Below are positions 1 through 8,961 of a stretch of DNA of 37,647 nucleotides, one piece after another. Within the stretch, counting starts at the first letter, position 1, and each line of letters opens with the position of its first letter. Source of the stretch: Muricoccus nepalensis (GTDB lineage: Bacteria; Pseudomonadota; Alphaproteobacteria; Acetobacterales; Acetobacteraceae); NCBI RefSeq assembly GCF_006438825.1, contig NZ_RCZP01000045.1:1-37647 (forward strand), read 5' to 3'. Under the pieces are notes generated by a model, which worked only from the letters and a program-made list of their open reading frames with translations, had not been told where the DNA came from and did no database searches. The position numbers were made by a program, and so were the translations under genes.

Positions 1-1
1 C

Positions 2-1081
2 GCCGCCGCGGGCGCCGCCGTGGCGGGGGCGCCGCCCACGCGGCCGGTGGTGCCCGCCCTGGCCGGCCCCTTCCTCCCCGCGCCCGAGCCCGCCGGCACC
101 GCGGCCCCCTGCGAGCCCGCCGCCGCCCCGGTGCGCAGCCTGGAGAGCACCGGCTTCTACGCCGACCCCGCCTTCTCCCGCCCCGACCCCGTGCGGCTGC
201 GGGCGGATGCCGACGCCGCGCGCCCGCTGCTGGACTGGCTGGCCCTCGTCCAGCGCGCCGTGGCCCGCCACCGGGCGGGGGAGGCGGGGGCCGCCTCCTG
301 CGCGCTCAGTGCCCTCGACGCCTGGGCGAAGAACGCCGCGCTCCTCGGCGCCTTTAACCTGCAGGGCGGCTACCACCGGAAATGGACCCTCGCGGGCGCC
401 GCCCTCTCCTTCCTCGCGATCCGCGAGGCGCCGGGCCTCGACCCCGTGGCCCTCGGCCGCACCGGGCGCTGGCTCGGCGAGGTGGCGGAGGCGGTGCGGC
501 CGCATTACGAGCGCCAATCCGCCGCCATCATCAGCGACGTCCGCAACAACCACGCGGCCTGGGCCGGGCTCGCCGTCGCGGCGGCGGGGGTGGCCGGCGG
601 GAACCGCGCGCAGCTCGACTGGGGCGTGGCCCGCCTGCGCGCGCAGCTTGGCCAGGTGGACGAGCGCGGCGTGCTGCCGCAGGAGGCGCGCCGCGCCGCC
701 ATGGCCCTCCACTACCACCTCTTCGCCCTCGAGGCCGTGGCGGCCCTGGAGCGCCTGGCCGCCGCCAACGGCCTCGCCCTGACGGAGCCGGAACGCGCCG
801 CCTACGCCCGCCTGCGCGACCTCTGCCTCGCCGCTGCGAAGGACCCCTCCATGATGGAGGCCATCGCCGGCGCCCCCCAGTCCGACCCTTGGGCCAGCCC
901 CCGCGGGCCGCTCGCCTCGGCCAACGGCCTGGAGATCGCCTCCGTCGCCCTGCCCGACCCGGCCTCCGAGGAGGCGCTGGCCCCCTTCCGCCCCTTCGCC
1001 TCCCGCTGGCTCGGCGGCGCCGTCACGGGCTGGTGGAAGCCGGGGGAGGGGCCTATTCGGCCCGCGGCGGCCGGCCCATGA
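2..1081 (+). CDS. Alginate lyase family protein (PL5/AlgL-like), 5' end outside the window
   Basis: Probable periplasmic polysaccharide lyase that cleaves uronate polymers by beta-elimination. The frame is open from base 2. The first in-frame start is a GTG at 20, but the residues before it are Ala/Gly-rich like a signal-peptide core, so the true start is probably upstream of the window. AlgL-like signatures are GGYHRKW (about residue 116 from the GTG), the NNHAAW motif near residue 178, and a VDERGVLPQE...LHYH stretch near 215-235, matching the PL5 catalytic region. No alginate biosynthesis gene is visible next to it. Its 3' end overlaps the convergent gpsA by 29 bp. Family assignment is good; the substrate is inferred. 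Confidence 0.8.
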   Translation, partial: AAAGAAVAGAPPTRPVVPALAGPFLPAPEPAGTAAPCEPAAAPVRSLESTGFYADPAFSRPDPVRLRADADAARPLLDWLALVQRAVARHRAGEAGAASCALSALDAWAKNAALLGAFNLQGGYHRKWTLAGAALSFLAIREAPGLDPVALGRTGRWLGEVAEAVRPHYERQSAAIISDVRNNHAAWAGLAVAAAGVAGGNRAQLDWGVARLRAQLGQVDERGVLPQEARRAAMALHYHLFALEAVAALERLAAANGLALTEPERAAYARLRDLCLAAAKDPSMMEAIAGAPQSDPWASPRGPLASANGLEIASVALPDPASEEALAPFRPFASRWLGGAVTGWWKPGEGPIRPAAAGP

Positions 1082-2042
1082 GAAGCTCGACCGCGTCCCC
1101 CACCGCCAGCGTGCCATCGAGCACCGCGGCGACGGCGGCGCAGACCGGCAGCTCCACCCCCGCCCGGGCCGCCCGGGCCAGGAGGGCCGGGGCCGTCGCC
1201 ACCCCCTCGGTCACGGAGGCCCGCCCCGCCAGCACCTTCGCCGCGCTCTCCCCGCGCCCGAGCGCGAGGCCGAGCGAGAAGTTCCGGCTTCCCGCGCCCG
1301 CGCAGGTCAGCATGAGGTCGCCGAGCCCCGACAGCCCCGCGACCGTCTCCGCCCGCCCGCCGAGGGCCACCGCCAGCCGCGCGATCTCCGCCAGGCAGCG
1401 CGTGACGAGGGCCGCGCGCGCGTTCTCCCCCAGCCCCGCGCCCATCACGGCGCCGGCCGCGATCGCCGCCACGTTCTTCGCCGCCCCCGCCACCTGCACG
1501 CCCATCGGGTCGGCTCCCTCGTAGAGGCGGAAGCCCGGCGAGGAGAGGCGGGCGAGCGCCGCCTCCCGCAGCGCCGCGTCGCTTCCCGCCACCACGGCCG
1601 CCGCCGGCAAGCCCGCCGCCACCTCGTGGGCGAAGTTCGGGCCGGACAGCACCGCGGCGGGAAGGCCGGGGCGGGCCTCCGCCAGGATCTCGAGCGGGAA
1701 GCGGAGCGTCCCCGTCTCGACCCCCTTGGCGACGACGAGGGAGGGCGGCAGCGCCCCCAGGTCGCGCAGCACGGCGCCGAGGTGCTGCGTCGGCACCGCC
1801 AGGACGGCGAGCGAGGCGCCCGCGAGCGCCGCCCCCGCGTCGGCCGTCACCGCCAGCCCGTCCGGCAGCGGTGTGCCCGGCAGGTGCAGCGCGTTCTCCC
1901 GCCGCGCGTCGACGGCCAGCGCCCGCGCCGGCTCGCGCACCCACAGGGAAACTTCGCCCCCCGCCCGCAGCGCCTGGAGCGCGAGCGCGGTGCCCCAGGC
2001 CCCGGCGCCGATCACCGTGACCTTGCGCGCGTTCCCTCTCAA
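1053..2042 (-). CDS. gpsA: NAD(P)H-dependent glycerol-3-phosphate dehydrogenase
   Basis: Reduces dihydroxyacetone phosphate to sn-glycerol 3-phosphate for phospholipid synthesis; cytosolic. The 329-residue protein has the usual length. It opens with the dinucleotide-binding loop GAGAWGTAL (residues 12-20), followed by VAKG (104-107), SGPNFAHEVAAG (133-144) and the catalytic-lysine segment AAKN (K189) before GLGENARAAL. The start is a TTG at 2042, supported by GGAG about 9 bases upstream; it lies only 4 bp after the rlmJ stop. It is the last gene of a tsaD-rlmJ-gpsA run, and its 3' end overlaps the convergent lyase gene. Confidence 0.95.
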   Translation of the reverse strand: MRGNARKVTVIGAGAWGTALALQALRAGGEVSLWVREPARALAVDARRENALHLPGTPLPDGLAVTADAGAALAGASLAVLAVPTQHLGAVLRDLGALPPSLVVAKGVETGTLRFPLEILAEARPGLPAAVLSGPNFAHEVAAGLPAAAVVAGSDAALREAALARLSSPGFRLYEGADPMGVQVAGAAKNVAAIAAGAVMGAGLGENARAALVTRCLAEIARLAVALGGRAETVAGLSGLGDLMLTCAGAGSRNFSLGLALGRGESAAKVLAGRASVTEGVATAPALLARAARAGVELPVCAAVAAVLDGTLAVGDAVELLMGRPPRAE

Positions 2043-2046
2043 GCGA

Positions 2047-2868
2047 TCACTCCGGCACGATCTCCGTCACGGCCCAGCCGCCGCCCCGCTCATCGTAGAA
2101 GCGGGCCTGCAGCGCGGCCAGGAGCGAGCGGGCGGTCTCCGCGAAGCCGTAGGGCGGGTTCACCACGGCCAGGCCGCAGCCGTTCAGCCGCGTGGGGTCG
2201 GTGGGCTCCCGCAGCCAGAGCTCGCAGGCGACCACGTCCCGCAGCCCCGAGGCCGCGAGGGCGTCGGTGAAGCCGCGAACCGGCGCCCGGTGCTTGATGG
2301 GGTACCAGGCCGCCTGCACCGCCGGGCGGAAGCGCCTCCCCAACTGCGCCATGGCTGCCGAGAGCCGCCCGAACTCGCCTTCCGCCTCGAAGGGCGGGTC
2401 GAGCAGCACGAGGCCGCGGCGCTCGGGAAAAGGCGTGAGGGCCGCGACCGCCTCGTAGGCGTCCCGCCGGTGCACCGAGACCTGGGGATCCCCCCGGAAG
2501 GCCGCCCGCAGCGTCGCCGCATCCTCCGGGTGGAGCTCGCAGAGGGCAAGGTGGTCCCCCGGGCGCAGCATCGCGCGGACGAGGGCGGGGCTGCCCGGAT
2601 AGGTCCCCCGCGGGAAGCCCCGCACGAGGGTCAGCCAGGGCATCAGCGGCCCGTCCTGGATCGCCTCCAGCAGCCCGATCCCGTCGCGCCACTCGCCCGT
2701 CCGCCGCGCCGCCTCGGACTGCAGGTCGTAGAGGCCGATGCCCGCGTGGGTGTCGAGGACCCGGAAGGGCGTCGCCTTGCGGGCCAGCGCCGCGACGATG
2801 GCGTGGACCAGCGCGTGCTTCATGCAGTCCGCGAAGTTCGCGGCGTGGAAGGCGTGCCGGTAGTTCAT
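2047..2868 (-). CDS. rlmJ: 23S rRNA (adenine(2030)-N6)-methyltransferase RlmJ
   Basis: Methylates A2030 of 23S rRNA using S-adenosylmethionine. The 273-residue protein starts with the family-specific MNYRHAFHAANFADCMKH segment. It has a SAM-binding motif VLDTHAGIGLYDL (37-49) and the catalytic DPPF tetrad (157-160). The ATG overlaps the TGA of tsaD in an ATGA arrangement, so translation is probably coupled. A longer open frame upstream is only a shadow of tsaD; the family N-terminus fixes the start. Confidence 0.93.
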   Translation of the reverse strand: MNYRHAFHAANFADCMKHALVHAIVAALARKATPFRVLDTHAGIGLYDLQSEAARRTGEWRDGIGLLEAIQDGPLMPWLTLVRGFPRGTYPGSPALVRAMLRPGDHLALCELHPEDAATLRAAFRGDPQVSVHRRDAYEAVAALTPFPERRGLVLLDPPFEAEGEFGRLSAAMAQLGRRFRPAVQAAWYPIKHRAPVRGFTDALAASGLRDVVACELWLREPTDPTRLNGCGLAVVNPPYGFAETARSLLAALQARFYDERGGGWAVTEIVPE

Positions 2869-3896
2869 GCGGGAAGGGCCAGCTCGTCGAGGGGCCAGCG
2901 GGGGCGCGGGGCATGGTCCCAGGGGTCGGTCAGCCCGGCCCGCAGGCGCTCGATTCCCACCCAGGCCACCATGACGGCGTTGTCGGTGCAGAGGCGGACC
3001 GGCGGCGCCACCATCGGCAGCCCCGCGCGTTCCGCCACGGCCGTCAGCGCCGCGCGGACGCCGCTGTTGGCCGCGACGCCGCCCGAGACCACCAGCGCTG
3101 TCGCGCCCGGTGCCATGGCCAGCGCGTGCCGCGCCCGGTCCGCCACCACCGCCGCGACCGAGGCCTGGAAGGCCGCCGCGACGTCGGCCGGCGCCGCCGC
3201 GCCCTTCGCCACCACCTGCGCGACCGCGGTCTTGAGGCCGGAGAAGGAGAAGTCGCAGCCCGCGCGGCCCAGCAGAGGGCGGGGCAGGGGAACGCGCGCG
3301 GCCTCCCCCCCGGCCGCCAGCCGCTCCAGGTGCGGGCCGCCCGGCCAGGGCAGGCCGAGCAGCTTCGCCGCCTTGTCGAAGGCCTCCCCCACGGCGTCGT
3401 CCAGCGTGGTGCCGAGCCGGCGGTAGCGGCCGAGACCCTCCACCGCCACGCACTGGCAATGGCCGCCCGAGAGCAGCAGCAGAAGATAGGGAAAGGCCGC
3501 CCCGCCCGGCAGCAGGCCGGGCAGCCGGGGCGTCAGCGCGTGCGCCTCGAGGTGGTTCACCGCGACGAAGGGCAGGCCGTGGGACATCGCCATCCCCTTG
3601 CCGAAGCCCGCCCCCACGATCAGCCCGCCGATCAGCCCAGGGCCGGAGGTCGCCGCCACCCCGCCGAGGTCGCGCGGCGCCACCCCGGCCCTCTCCATCA
3701 CCCCCGCCACCAGGCCGGGCAGCTGCGCCAAGTGCGCGCGCGCGGCCAGTTCCGGCACCACGCCGCCGAAGCGGCCGTGGTCCTCCGTCTGGCTGAACAC
3801 CGCCTCCGCCAGGATGCGGCCGTCCGGCGCCAGCACGGCCGCCGCCGTCTCGTCGCAACTGCTCTCGATGCCCAGGACCGGGCCCCTGAGGTCCAT
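2865..3896 (-). CDS. tsaD: tRNA N6-adenosine threonylcarbamoyltransferase TsaD
   Basis: Catalytic subunit that transfers threonylcarbamoyl to A37 of ANN-decoding tRNAs, working with TsaB, TsaE and TsaC (not in the window). 343 residues, usual length. It begins with LGIESSCDETAAAVL (8-22). The metal-binding histidines are in VNHLEAH (H115, H119), and the third ligand is in CTDNAVM (D305). An FSFSGLKTAV stretch is also typical. It is first in the leftward run and divergent from hemC, an order common in alphaproteobacteria. Confidence 0.96.
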   Translation of the reverse strand: MDLRGPVLGIESSCDETAAAVLAPDGRILAEAVFSQTEDHGRFGGVVPELAARAHLAQLPGLVAGVMERAGVAPRDLGGVAATSGPGLIGGLIVGAGFGKGMAMSHGLPFVAVNHLEAHALTPRLPGLLPGGAAFPYLLLLLSGGHCQCVAVEGLGRYRRLGTTLDDAVGEAFDKAAKLLGLPWPGGPHLERLAAGGEAARVPLPRPLLGRAGCDFSFSGLKTAVAQVVAKGAAAPADVAAAFQASVAAVVADRARHALAMAPGATALVVSGGVAANSGVRAALTAVAERAGLPMVAPPVRLCTDNAVMVAWVGIERLRAGLTDPWDHAPRPRWPLDELALPA

Positions 3897-4005
3897 GCGC
3901 CACGCCCCCGCTGATCCGCGGCGGCTTCTAGACCAATTCCGCGCCGGTTAGGATAAGCGCGGCCGAGCCCCCGCCCGGGTCGTTCCCGGCCGGCGGCGAC
4001 CCATC

Positions 4006-4011
4006 TATAAG
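4006..4011 (+). promoter_or_regulatory. Candidate -10 element for a leaderless hemC transcript
   Basis: TATAAG stands 6 bases before the hemC ATG, so a start point 6-7 bases downstream would fall on the ATG itself. No Shine-Dalgarno sequence precedes the ATG. A weak -35 candidate (TTCCCG, 3983-3988) is 17 bp upstream. Inference from sequence only. Confidence 0.4.
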
Positions 4012-4017
4012 GCCGCC

Positions 4018-5046
4018 ATGTCGCTTGCCCCTTCCGGCGCCCCCTCGGGCACCTCGCCCGGCCATCCCGCCGGCACCCCGCGGGTGCGGGCCCACGCGCG
4101 CACGCTGCCCCTCCGCGTGGGGACGCGGGGCTCGCCGCTCGCCCTCTGGCAGACGCGCTGCTTCCTCGGGATGGTCACGCATTTCTGCCCGGTGCTCCGC
4201 GCGGCCAACGCCTTCGAGGAGCACGTCATCCAGACCTCGGGCGACCAGATCCAGGACCGGCGGCTGGCCGACGTGGGCGGCAAGGGCCTCTTCGCGAAGG
4301 AGATCCACGAGGCGCTGCTCGACTACCGCATCGACTTCGCGGTCCACAGCCTGAAGGACCTCGAGACCGAGATGCCCCCTGGGGTGGTGCTCGCCTGCAC
4401 CCTCAAGCGGGAGGACAGCCGCGACGTCCTCATCCCCGGCCCGCACATGGCCGCGCTGGACCCGGCGGACCCCCTCGGCAGCATCCCCGCCGGCACGCGC
4501 CTCGGCACCGCGAGCCTCCGCCGCCAGGCGCAGGTGCTGCACGTCCGGCCGGACCTGAAGGTCGGCATGATCCGCGGCAACATCCAGAGCCGGCTCCGCA
4601 AGCTCGGCGAGGGCGCGGTGGACGCCACCCTCCTCGCGCTCGCCGGCCTCCGCCGGATGGAGCTCGCGCCCGAGGGCATGGTGGTGCTCGATCCCGAGGC
4701 GATGGTGCCCGCCGCCGGTCAGGGCATCGTCGGCGTGACCGTCCGCGCCGAGGACACCGAGCTCCACGAGCTTCTCTCGGGCATCGAGGACCGCGAGGCC
4801 CGCGCCGTCTCCCGCGCCGAGCGCGCCCTGCTCGCCTCGCTCGACGGCTCCTGCCGCACCCCGATCGGCGGCCACGCCCGCCTGCTGCCGGACGGCCGCC
4901 TGCACCTCACCGGGCTGGTCGCCCGGCCGGACGGCTCCTTCCTCCTCAAGCGCAGCCTGCACGGCCCGGCCGCGGACGCGGAGCGCATTGGGGTGGAGCT
5001 CGGCAGCAGCCTTCGCGCGGACAGCCCGGCGGACATCTTTGGCTGA
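4018..5046 (+). CDS. hemC: Hydroxymethylbilane synthase (porphobilinogen deaminase)
   Basis: Condenses four porphobilinogens into hydroxymethylbilane in tetrapyrrole synthesis; cytosolic. 342 residues. Key segments are VGTRGSPLALWQ (34-45), VGGKGLF (86-92), the catalytic aspartate in HSLKDLE (D114), GTASLRRQAQ (163-172) and the dipyrromethane-cofactor cysteine in LDGSCRTPIGG (C279). Before the conserved domain there is a roughly 30-residue Pro/Ala-rich N-terminal extension, so an internal start (for example a GTG at 4084) is possible. The ATG at 4018 is preferred because of its spacing from TATAAG. The end overlaps hemD. Confidence 0.95.
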   Translation: MSLAPSGAPSGTSPGHPAGTPRVRAHARTLPLRVGTRGSPLALWQTRCFLGMVTHFCPVLRAANAFEEHVIQTSGDQIQDRRLADVGGKGLFAKEIHEALLDYRIDFAVHSLKDLETEMPPGVVLACTLKREDSRDVLIPGPHMAALDPADPLGSIPAGTRLGTASLRRQAQVLHVRPDLKVGMIRGNIQSRLRKLGEGAVDATLLALAGLRRMELAPEGMVVLDPEAMVPAAGQGIVGVTVRAEDTELHELLSGIEDREARAVSRAERALLASLDGSCRTPIGGHARLLPDGRLHLTGLVARPDGSFLLKRSLHGPAADAERIGVELGSSLRADSPADIFG

Positions 5047-5797
5047 GGCGACCGGCTCCCCCCGCCCGGCCTGCCTGATCACCCGGCCCGAGCCGGGCGC
5101 CGCCGCCACGGCCGCGCGGGTCGAGGCCCTCGGCTGGCACCCCGTCCTCGCGCCCGCCCTCCGCCTCGCCCCCCTGCCGATGGCGCCGGCGCCGGAGGCC
5201 CGCGCCGCCCTCGTGGCCAGCGCCGCCGCCATCCCCGCCCTGGCCGCCGCCTGCCCGCCCGGCCTGCCCGTGCTCGCGGTGGGGGAGGGGACCGCCCGGG
5301 CGGCGCGCGCGGCGGGCTTCACCGCCGTCTCCGCCGCCGGGGGCGACGCCGAGTCGCTCCTGGCCCACGCCACGGCCCGGCTCCTGCCTGCGGCCGGCCC
5401 CGTCCTCCTCGCGGCCGGCGAGGGCTACGGCGACGAGCTGGCCGAGGCCCTCCTCGCCCGCGGCTTCGCGGTGATCCGCCGGGACGCCTACGCGGCGACG
5501 GAGGCGACCGGCCTGCCCCCGCCCGCGCGGGACGCGCTTGTTGCCGGATCGGTGCGAAGCGCGCTTTTCTTCTCCCCCCGCAGCGCCGCGGCGGCGGTCT
5601 CGCTGATCCGGGCGGCCGGCCTTGGCGCGGCGGCAACCGCCATCCGCGCCCTCGCGTTGAGCGGCCGCGTGGCCCTTGCCCTGGACGGCCTCCCCTGGGG
5701 GGGGCTGGACGTGGCATCGCGACCGGATCAGGACACGTTGCTGGGGCTGCTCGGCCCCGCACCCCCGCTGGCCCCTCACGCCCGACCAGAAGGATGA
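5039..5797 (+). CDS. hemD: Uroporphyrinogen-III synthase
   Basis: Closes and inverts ring D of hydroxymethylbilane to give uroporphyrinogen III. The sequence diverges fast in this family, and the call rests on position directly after hemC, length, the N-terminal LITRPEPGAAATAARVEALG segment, a VGEGTARAARAAGF segment and a FFSPRSAAAAVSLI segment near the end. The start chosen is a TTG at 5039 overlapping the hemC stop by 8 bp, giving 252 residues, the usual length. An in-frame ATG at 4988 would add 17 residues and overlap hemC by 59 bp. Translation is probably coupled to hemC. Confidence 0.88.
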   Translation: MAEATGSPRPACLITRPEPGAAATAARVEALGWHPVLAPALRLAPLPMAPAPEARAALVASAAAIPALAAACPPGLPVLAVGEGTARAARAAGFTAVSAAGGDAESLLAHATARLLPAAGPVLLAAGEGYGDELAEALLARGFAVIRRDAYAATEATGLPPPARDALVAGSVRSALFFSPRSAAAAVSLIRAAGLGAAATAIRALALSGRVALALDGLPWGGLDVASRPDQDTLLGLLGPAPPLAPHARPEG

Positions 5798-5807
5798 CCC
5801 CGATCCC

Positions 5808-7490
5808 ATGAGCGACAAGCCCAGCACGCCCCCCGGAGGGCCCGGCGCCAAGGGCCGGCCCGGATCGGAGCCCTCCGGCAAGGGCGGCCGGCCAGCCGGC
5901 GCCCCCGCGAAGGACGCGGCGGTGCGCTCCGCGGCGGAGCTTGCCTCGCCCATCCCGGAGAGCGGCCCGACCGCGGCCTCCTCCGCCTCGTCCTCGGCAT
6001 CCTCGGGCCCGGCCGGAGCGCTGCCCTCCGCCAGCCCCGGCCCTGTCCCGGCCAGCCCCGGCCCGTCCCCGGCCGCCTCCGCGGCCTCCTCCGCCAGCAG
6101 CGCCCCCCGGCCATCCCCCACGCCGACCTTCGCGCCGCGCCCCCCCGACGCGCCCCGCAAGCGCTTCGAGCCGGCCGTCCTGCCCATCGCCGCCGCCCTG
6201 GTCGTGCTGGTGGGCGCCGTGGCCTATCTTCTCTCCAGCCCGCGCGAGACGGTGAGCAACCCGGTGGCCGCCCAGCAGGCCGATGCCGCGCGGATGAGCG
6301 CCGTCGACACCCGCCTCGCGGCCCTGGAGGCCCGCCCCTCCGCGGCCGGCCTCGCCGAGCGCGCCGCCGCGACCGAGCGCCGGCTGGACGCGGCCGAGAC
6401 CGCGGCGCGCGAGCAGGCCGCCCGGCCCATCGCCGACGCCGACGCCCGCGCCGGCCTCACCGCCCTGACCGCAACCGTCGAGAGCGCCCGCAACGCCTCC
6501 ACCGAGGGGCTGAAGCGCCTCGAGGAGCGCCTCGCCGCCCTCGACACGCGCAGCCAGGAGGAGCGGCGCCAGGCCGACGCGCGGCTCGCCGCCCTCGACA
6601 CCCGCCTGCAGGAGGAGGCGCGCCGGACGGAGACGCGCTTCACCGCCGCCGAGAGCGCCGCGCAGGAGGCCGGCCGCCGCACGGAGGCGCGGATCGCCCA
6701 GGCCGAGGCCACCCTGGCCAACCGCCTGACCGGCGCCGAGCAGTCCCTCGCCGCCCGCGTCACCGCCGCCGAGCAGGCCTTCGCGCCCCGCCTCGCCGCG
6801 CTGGACGAGGCGCTGAAGCAGCGGGTGGAGGCCGCCGGGCAGGCCATGACGCAGCGCCTGGACGCCGCCGGCAAGAGCCTCGACGAGCGCCTCGCCCGCG
6901 CCGAGTCCGGGGTGAACGACCGCCTCGGCAAGCAGGAGGAGGCCCTCGCCCAGCGCGTGCAGGGCTTCGAGCAGCGCCTGGCCCAAGCCGAGTCCGCCGA
7001 GCGCCGCCTGACCGCGCTCGCCGCGCGCGGCACGATCCAGGCCTCGCTGGAGGCCGGCCGCCCGCTCGGGCAGGCGCTGTCCGGCCTGCCGGGCACGCCG
7101 CCCGTGGCCCTGACCCGCTACCGCGACACCGCGCCGCCGACCGAGGCGGCGCTCCGCCTCTCCTTCGAGGACGCGGCCCGCTCGGCCCGCCTCGCTGCCG
7201 AGCCGCAGGGCCAGTCGGTCACCGACACCGCGCTCTCCCGCCTCCAGGGCCTCGTCACGGTCCGCCGCGGCGAGCAGGTCCTCGTCGGCGACGCCGTCTC
7301 CGGCGAACTGGAGCGGGCGCGCCGCTCGCTCGACGCCGGCGACCTGCCGGGCGCGGTGGAGCGGCTGGAAAAGCTGCCCGCTCCCTCGCGCGACGCCATG
7401 GCCGGCTGGATCGGCCAAGCCCGCGAGCTGGTGGAGGCCCGCGCGGCGCTCCGCGACATCGGCACCGGCTCCTCGGCGGGGAGCAACTGA
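5808..7490 (+). CDS. Mitofilin/COG4223-like inner-membrane coiled-coil protein
   Basis: 560-residue membrane protein in the slot between hemD and hemY that in alphaproteobacteria is filled by a Mic60/mitofilin-related protein. The order is: a long Pro/Ala/Ser-rich cytoplasmic region (about 1-120), one membrane segment VLPIAAALVVLVGAVAYLL (about 124-142), a long heptad-rich Ala/Glu/Arg coiled coil (about 160-410), and a compact C-terminal domain with TLARGTIQASLEAG-like and LEKLPAPSRDAMAGW segments. The family is linked to membrane architecture and heme-gene neighbourhoods; the exact role here is not known. ATG at 5808 chosen, 10 bp after hemD. The stop overlaps the next start by 1 bp. Confidence 0.82.
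   Translation: MSDKPSTPPGGPGAKGRPGSEPSGKGGRPAGAPAKDAAVRSAAELASPIPESGPTAASSASSSASSGPAGALPSASPGPVPASPGPSPAASAASSASSAPRPSPTPTFAPRPPDAPRKRFEPAVLPIAAALVVLVGAVAYLLSSPRETVSNPVAAQQADAARMSAVDTRLAALEARPSAAGLAERAAATERRLDAAETAAREQAARPIADADARAGLTALTATVESARNASTEGLKRLEERLAALDTRSQEERRQADARLAALDTRLQEEARRTETRFTAAESAAQEAGRRTEARIAQAEATLANRLTGAEQSLAARVTAAEQAFAPRLAALDEALKQRVEAAGQAMTQRLDAAGKSLDERLARAESGVNDRLGKQEEALAQRVQGFEQRLAQAESAERRLTALAARGTIQASLEAGRPLGQALSGLPGTPPVALTRYRDTAPPTEAALRLSFEDAARSARLAAEPQGQSVTDTALSRLQGLVTVRRGEQVLVGDAVSGELERARRSLDAGDLPGAVERLEKLPAPSRDAMAGWIGQARELVEARAALRDIGTGSSAGSN
6529..6636 (+). repeat. Two 54-bp tandem units coding 18-residue coiled-coil repeats
   Basis: Two adjacent units starting at 6529 and 6583 encode related 18-residue segments beginning RLAALDTR and continuing with QEE. 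They lie in the coiled coil of the mitofilin-like protein and look like a local duplication that has since diverged. Confidence 0.6.
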
Positions 7491-8806
7491 TGCTCCGCGC
7501 GATCTGGCTGCTCATCCTCCTCGCCCTCGGGGTCTGGGCCGCGCTCTTCCTCCGCCAGATGGGCGGCATCGTCGAGATCAGCGTCGGGCAGACCTTCATC
7601 GGCATCCCGGTCTGGCTCGGCCTCCTGGCCCTGGTGGTCGGCTTCGTGGTGCTGCACGGCATCCTCTCCGCCTGGAAGTCGATCCGCGGCCTGCCGGCCC
7701 GGATGCGCGCCCGCCGGTCCGAGCGGCAGCGGCGCGACGGCGACGCCGCCGTCACCCGCGCCCTCGTGGCGCTCGCCGCCGGCACGCCGGACCAGGCGCG
7801 TACCGAGATCCGCCGCGCCCGCGGCCTGCTCGGCGACACCCCGCACACCCTGCTGCTCACCGCCGAGGCCGAGCGCATGGCCGGGCGCGACGAGGCCGCG
7901 AACGAGGCCTTCCGCGCCCTGGTCAAGCGCGAGGACGGCAAGTTCCTCGGCCTGCGCGGCCTGCTGCGCGACGCCATGCAGCGCGAGGACTGGCCGACCG
8001 CCCAGCGCCTGGCGCGCGAGGCCGAGGCGGCCCAGCCGGGCGCGCAGTGGGTGAAGGCCGAGCGCGCGGCGCTGGCCCTCCGCACCCGCGACTGGCGGGA
8101 GGCGCTGGCCCTCTCCCCGCCGGGACAGCTCAGCGGACGCCGCCGCGCGGCGCTCGCCCTGGCCGCGGCCATGCAGGAGCCCGAGCCCGCCAAGGCGGCC
8201 TCCCTCGAGAAGGAGGCCCTCTCCGCCGACCCCCGCTTCGCCCCGGCCGCGCTGGCCGTCGCCAAGCGGCAGGCGGCCGAGGGCAGCCCGCGCCGCGCGA
8301 AGACCACGCTGCAGACCGCCTGGACCGTCGCTCCCCACCCGGACCTCGCGACCGCCTATCTCGGCGAGGAGAAGGACGCCCTGGCGCGGGTGAAGGCCGC
8401 GGAGGCCCTCACGCACGACAACCGCGCCCATCCCGAGAGCCGCCTCATCCTCGGCCGCACCGCGCTCGCCGCCGGGCTGACCGGGCGGGCAAGGGCGGAG
8501 CTGGAAACCCTGGTGTCTTCCGGCAGCGCCGACCGCCGCGCCTACCTCGCCATGGTGGACATGGACGCGGTGGAGCTCGGCGAGAGCGCCGCCGGCCGCG
8601 CGGCCGAGGCCAAGTGGCTCCGCGCCGCGGCCGCCGCGCCGCCCGAGCCACGCTGGCAGTGCCTCTCCTGCGGGACGGAGCACGGGCGCTGGGAGCCGGT
8701 CTGCGAATCCTGCGGCACGCCGGGGCGGATCGAGTGGACGGGCGGCCGCGCGGCCCTCGTCGAGGGGGCCGGGACCCCGAAGGACGGCACCGTCGCCGCG
8801 ACCTGA
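7490..8806 (+). CDS. hemY: HemY-like TPR membrane protein with C-terminal zinc ribbon
   Basis: Member of the HemY N-terminal-domain family (the hem-operon TPR protein, not protoporphyrinogen oxidase). 438 residues. Two N-terminal membrane segments lie at about 4-22 and 43-65, followed by Ala-rich helical TPR-like repeats. A Cys-x2-Cys...Cys-x2-Cys knuckle sits near residues 388-408 (CLSC and CESC), suggesting bound zinc or iron. The start overlaps the previous stop by 1 bp (TGATG). Symbol by context and family; biochemical role unknown. Confidence 0.85.
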   Translation: MLRAIWLLILLALGVWAALFLRQMGGIVEISVGQTFIGIPVWLGLLALVVGFVVLHGILSAWKSIRGLPARMRARRSERQRRDGDAAVTRALVALAAGTPDQARTEIRRARGLLGDTPHTLLLTAEAERMAGRDEAANEAFRALVKREDGKFLGLRGLLRDAMQREDWPTAQRLAREAEAAQPGAQWVKAERAALALRTRDWREALALSPPGQLSGRRRAALALAAAMQEPEPAKAASLEKEALSADPRFAPAALAVAKRQAAEGSPRRAKTTLQTAWTVAPHPDLATAYLGEEKDALARVKAAEALTHDNRAHPESRLILGRTALAAGLTGRARAELETLVSSGSADRRAYLAMVDMDAVELGESAAGRAAEAKWLRAAAAAPPEPRWQCLSCGTEHGRWEPVCESCGTPGRIEWTGGRAALVEGAGTPKDGTVAAT

Positions 8807-8886
8807 GCAAGCGGTGTTGCCGCGGCGCGCGGGGGCGGCTAGAAGGCGCCCCAGCGCGCCGCTTCCCGGCGGCGCGCGACGAAGGG

Positions 8887-8961
8887 GCCGGGTTAGCACA
8901 GCGGTAGTGCAATCGATTCGTAATCGATAGGTCGCGAGTTCGATTCTCGCACCCGGCACCA
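8887..8961 (+). tRNA. tRNA-Thr (anticodon CGT), CCA encoded
   Basis: Full cloverleaf by hand: acceptor GCCGGGT pairs with ACCCGGC; D stem GCAC/GTGC; anticodon stem ATCGA/TCGAT with loop TTCGTAA, giving anticodon CGT (reads ACG); T stem GCGAG/CTCGC with loop TTCGATT; discriminator A and an encoded CCA end at 8961. Confidence 0.95.

Noticed and set aside
382-3426. Many long open frames opposite or overlapping gpsA, rlmJ and tsaD (for example 382-1524 plus strand, 1726-3426 plus strand)
   Set aside because: High GC removes stop codons from non-coding frames. Their products are Arg/Pro/Gly-rich with no family motif, while the chosen frames carry clear conserved domains.
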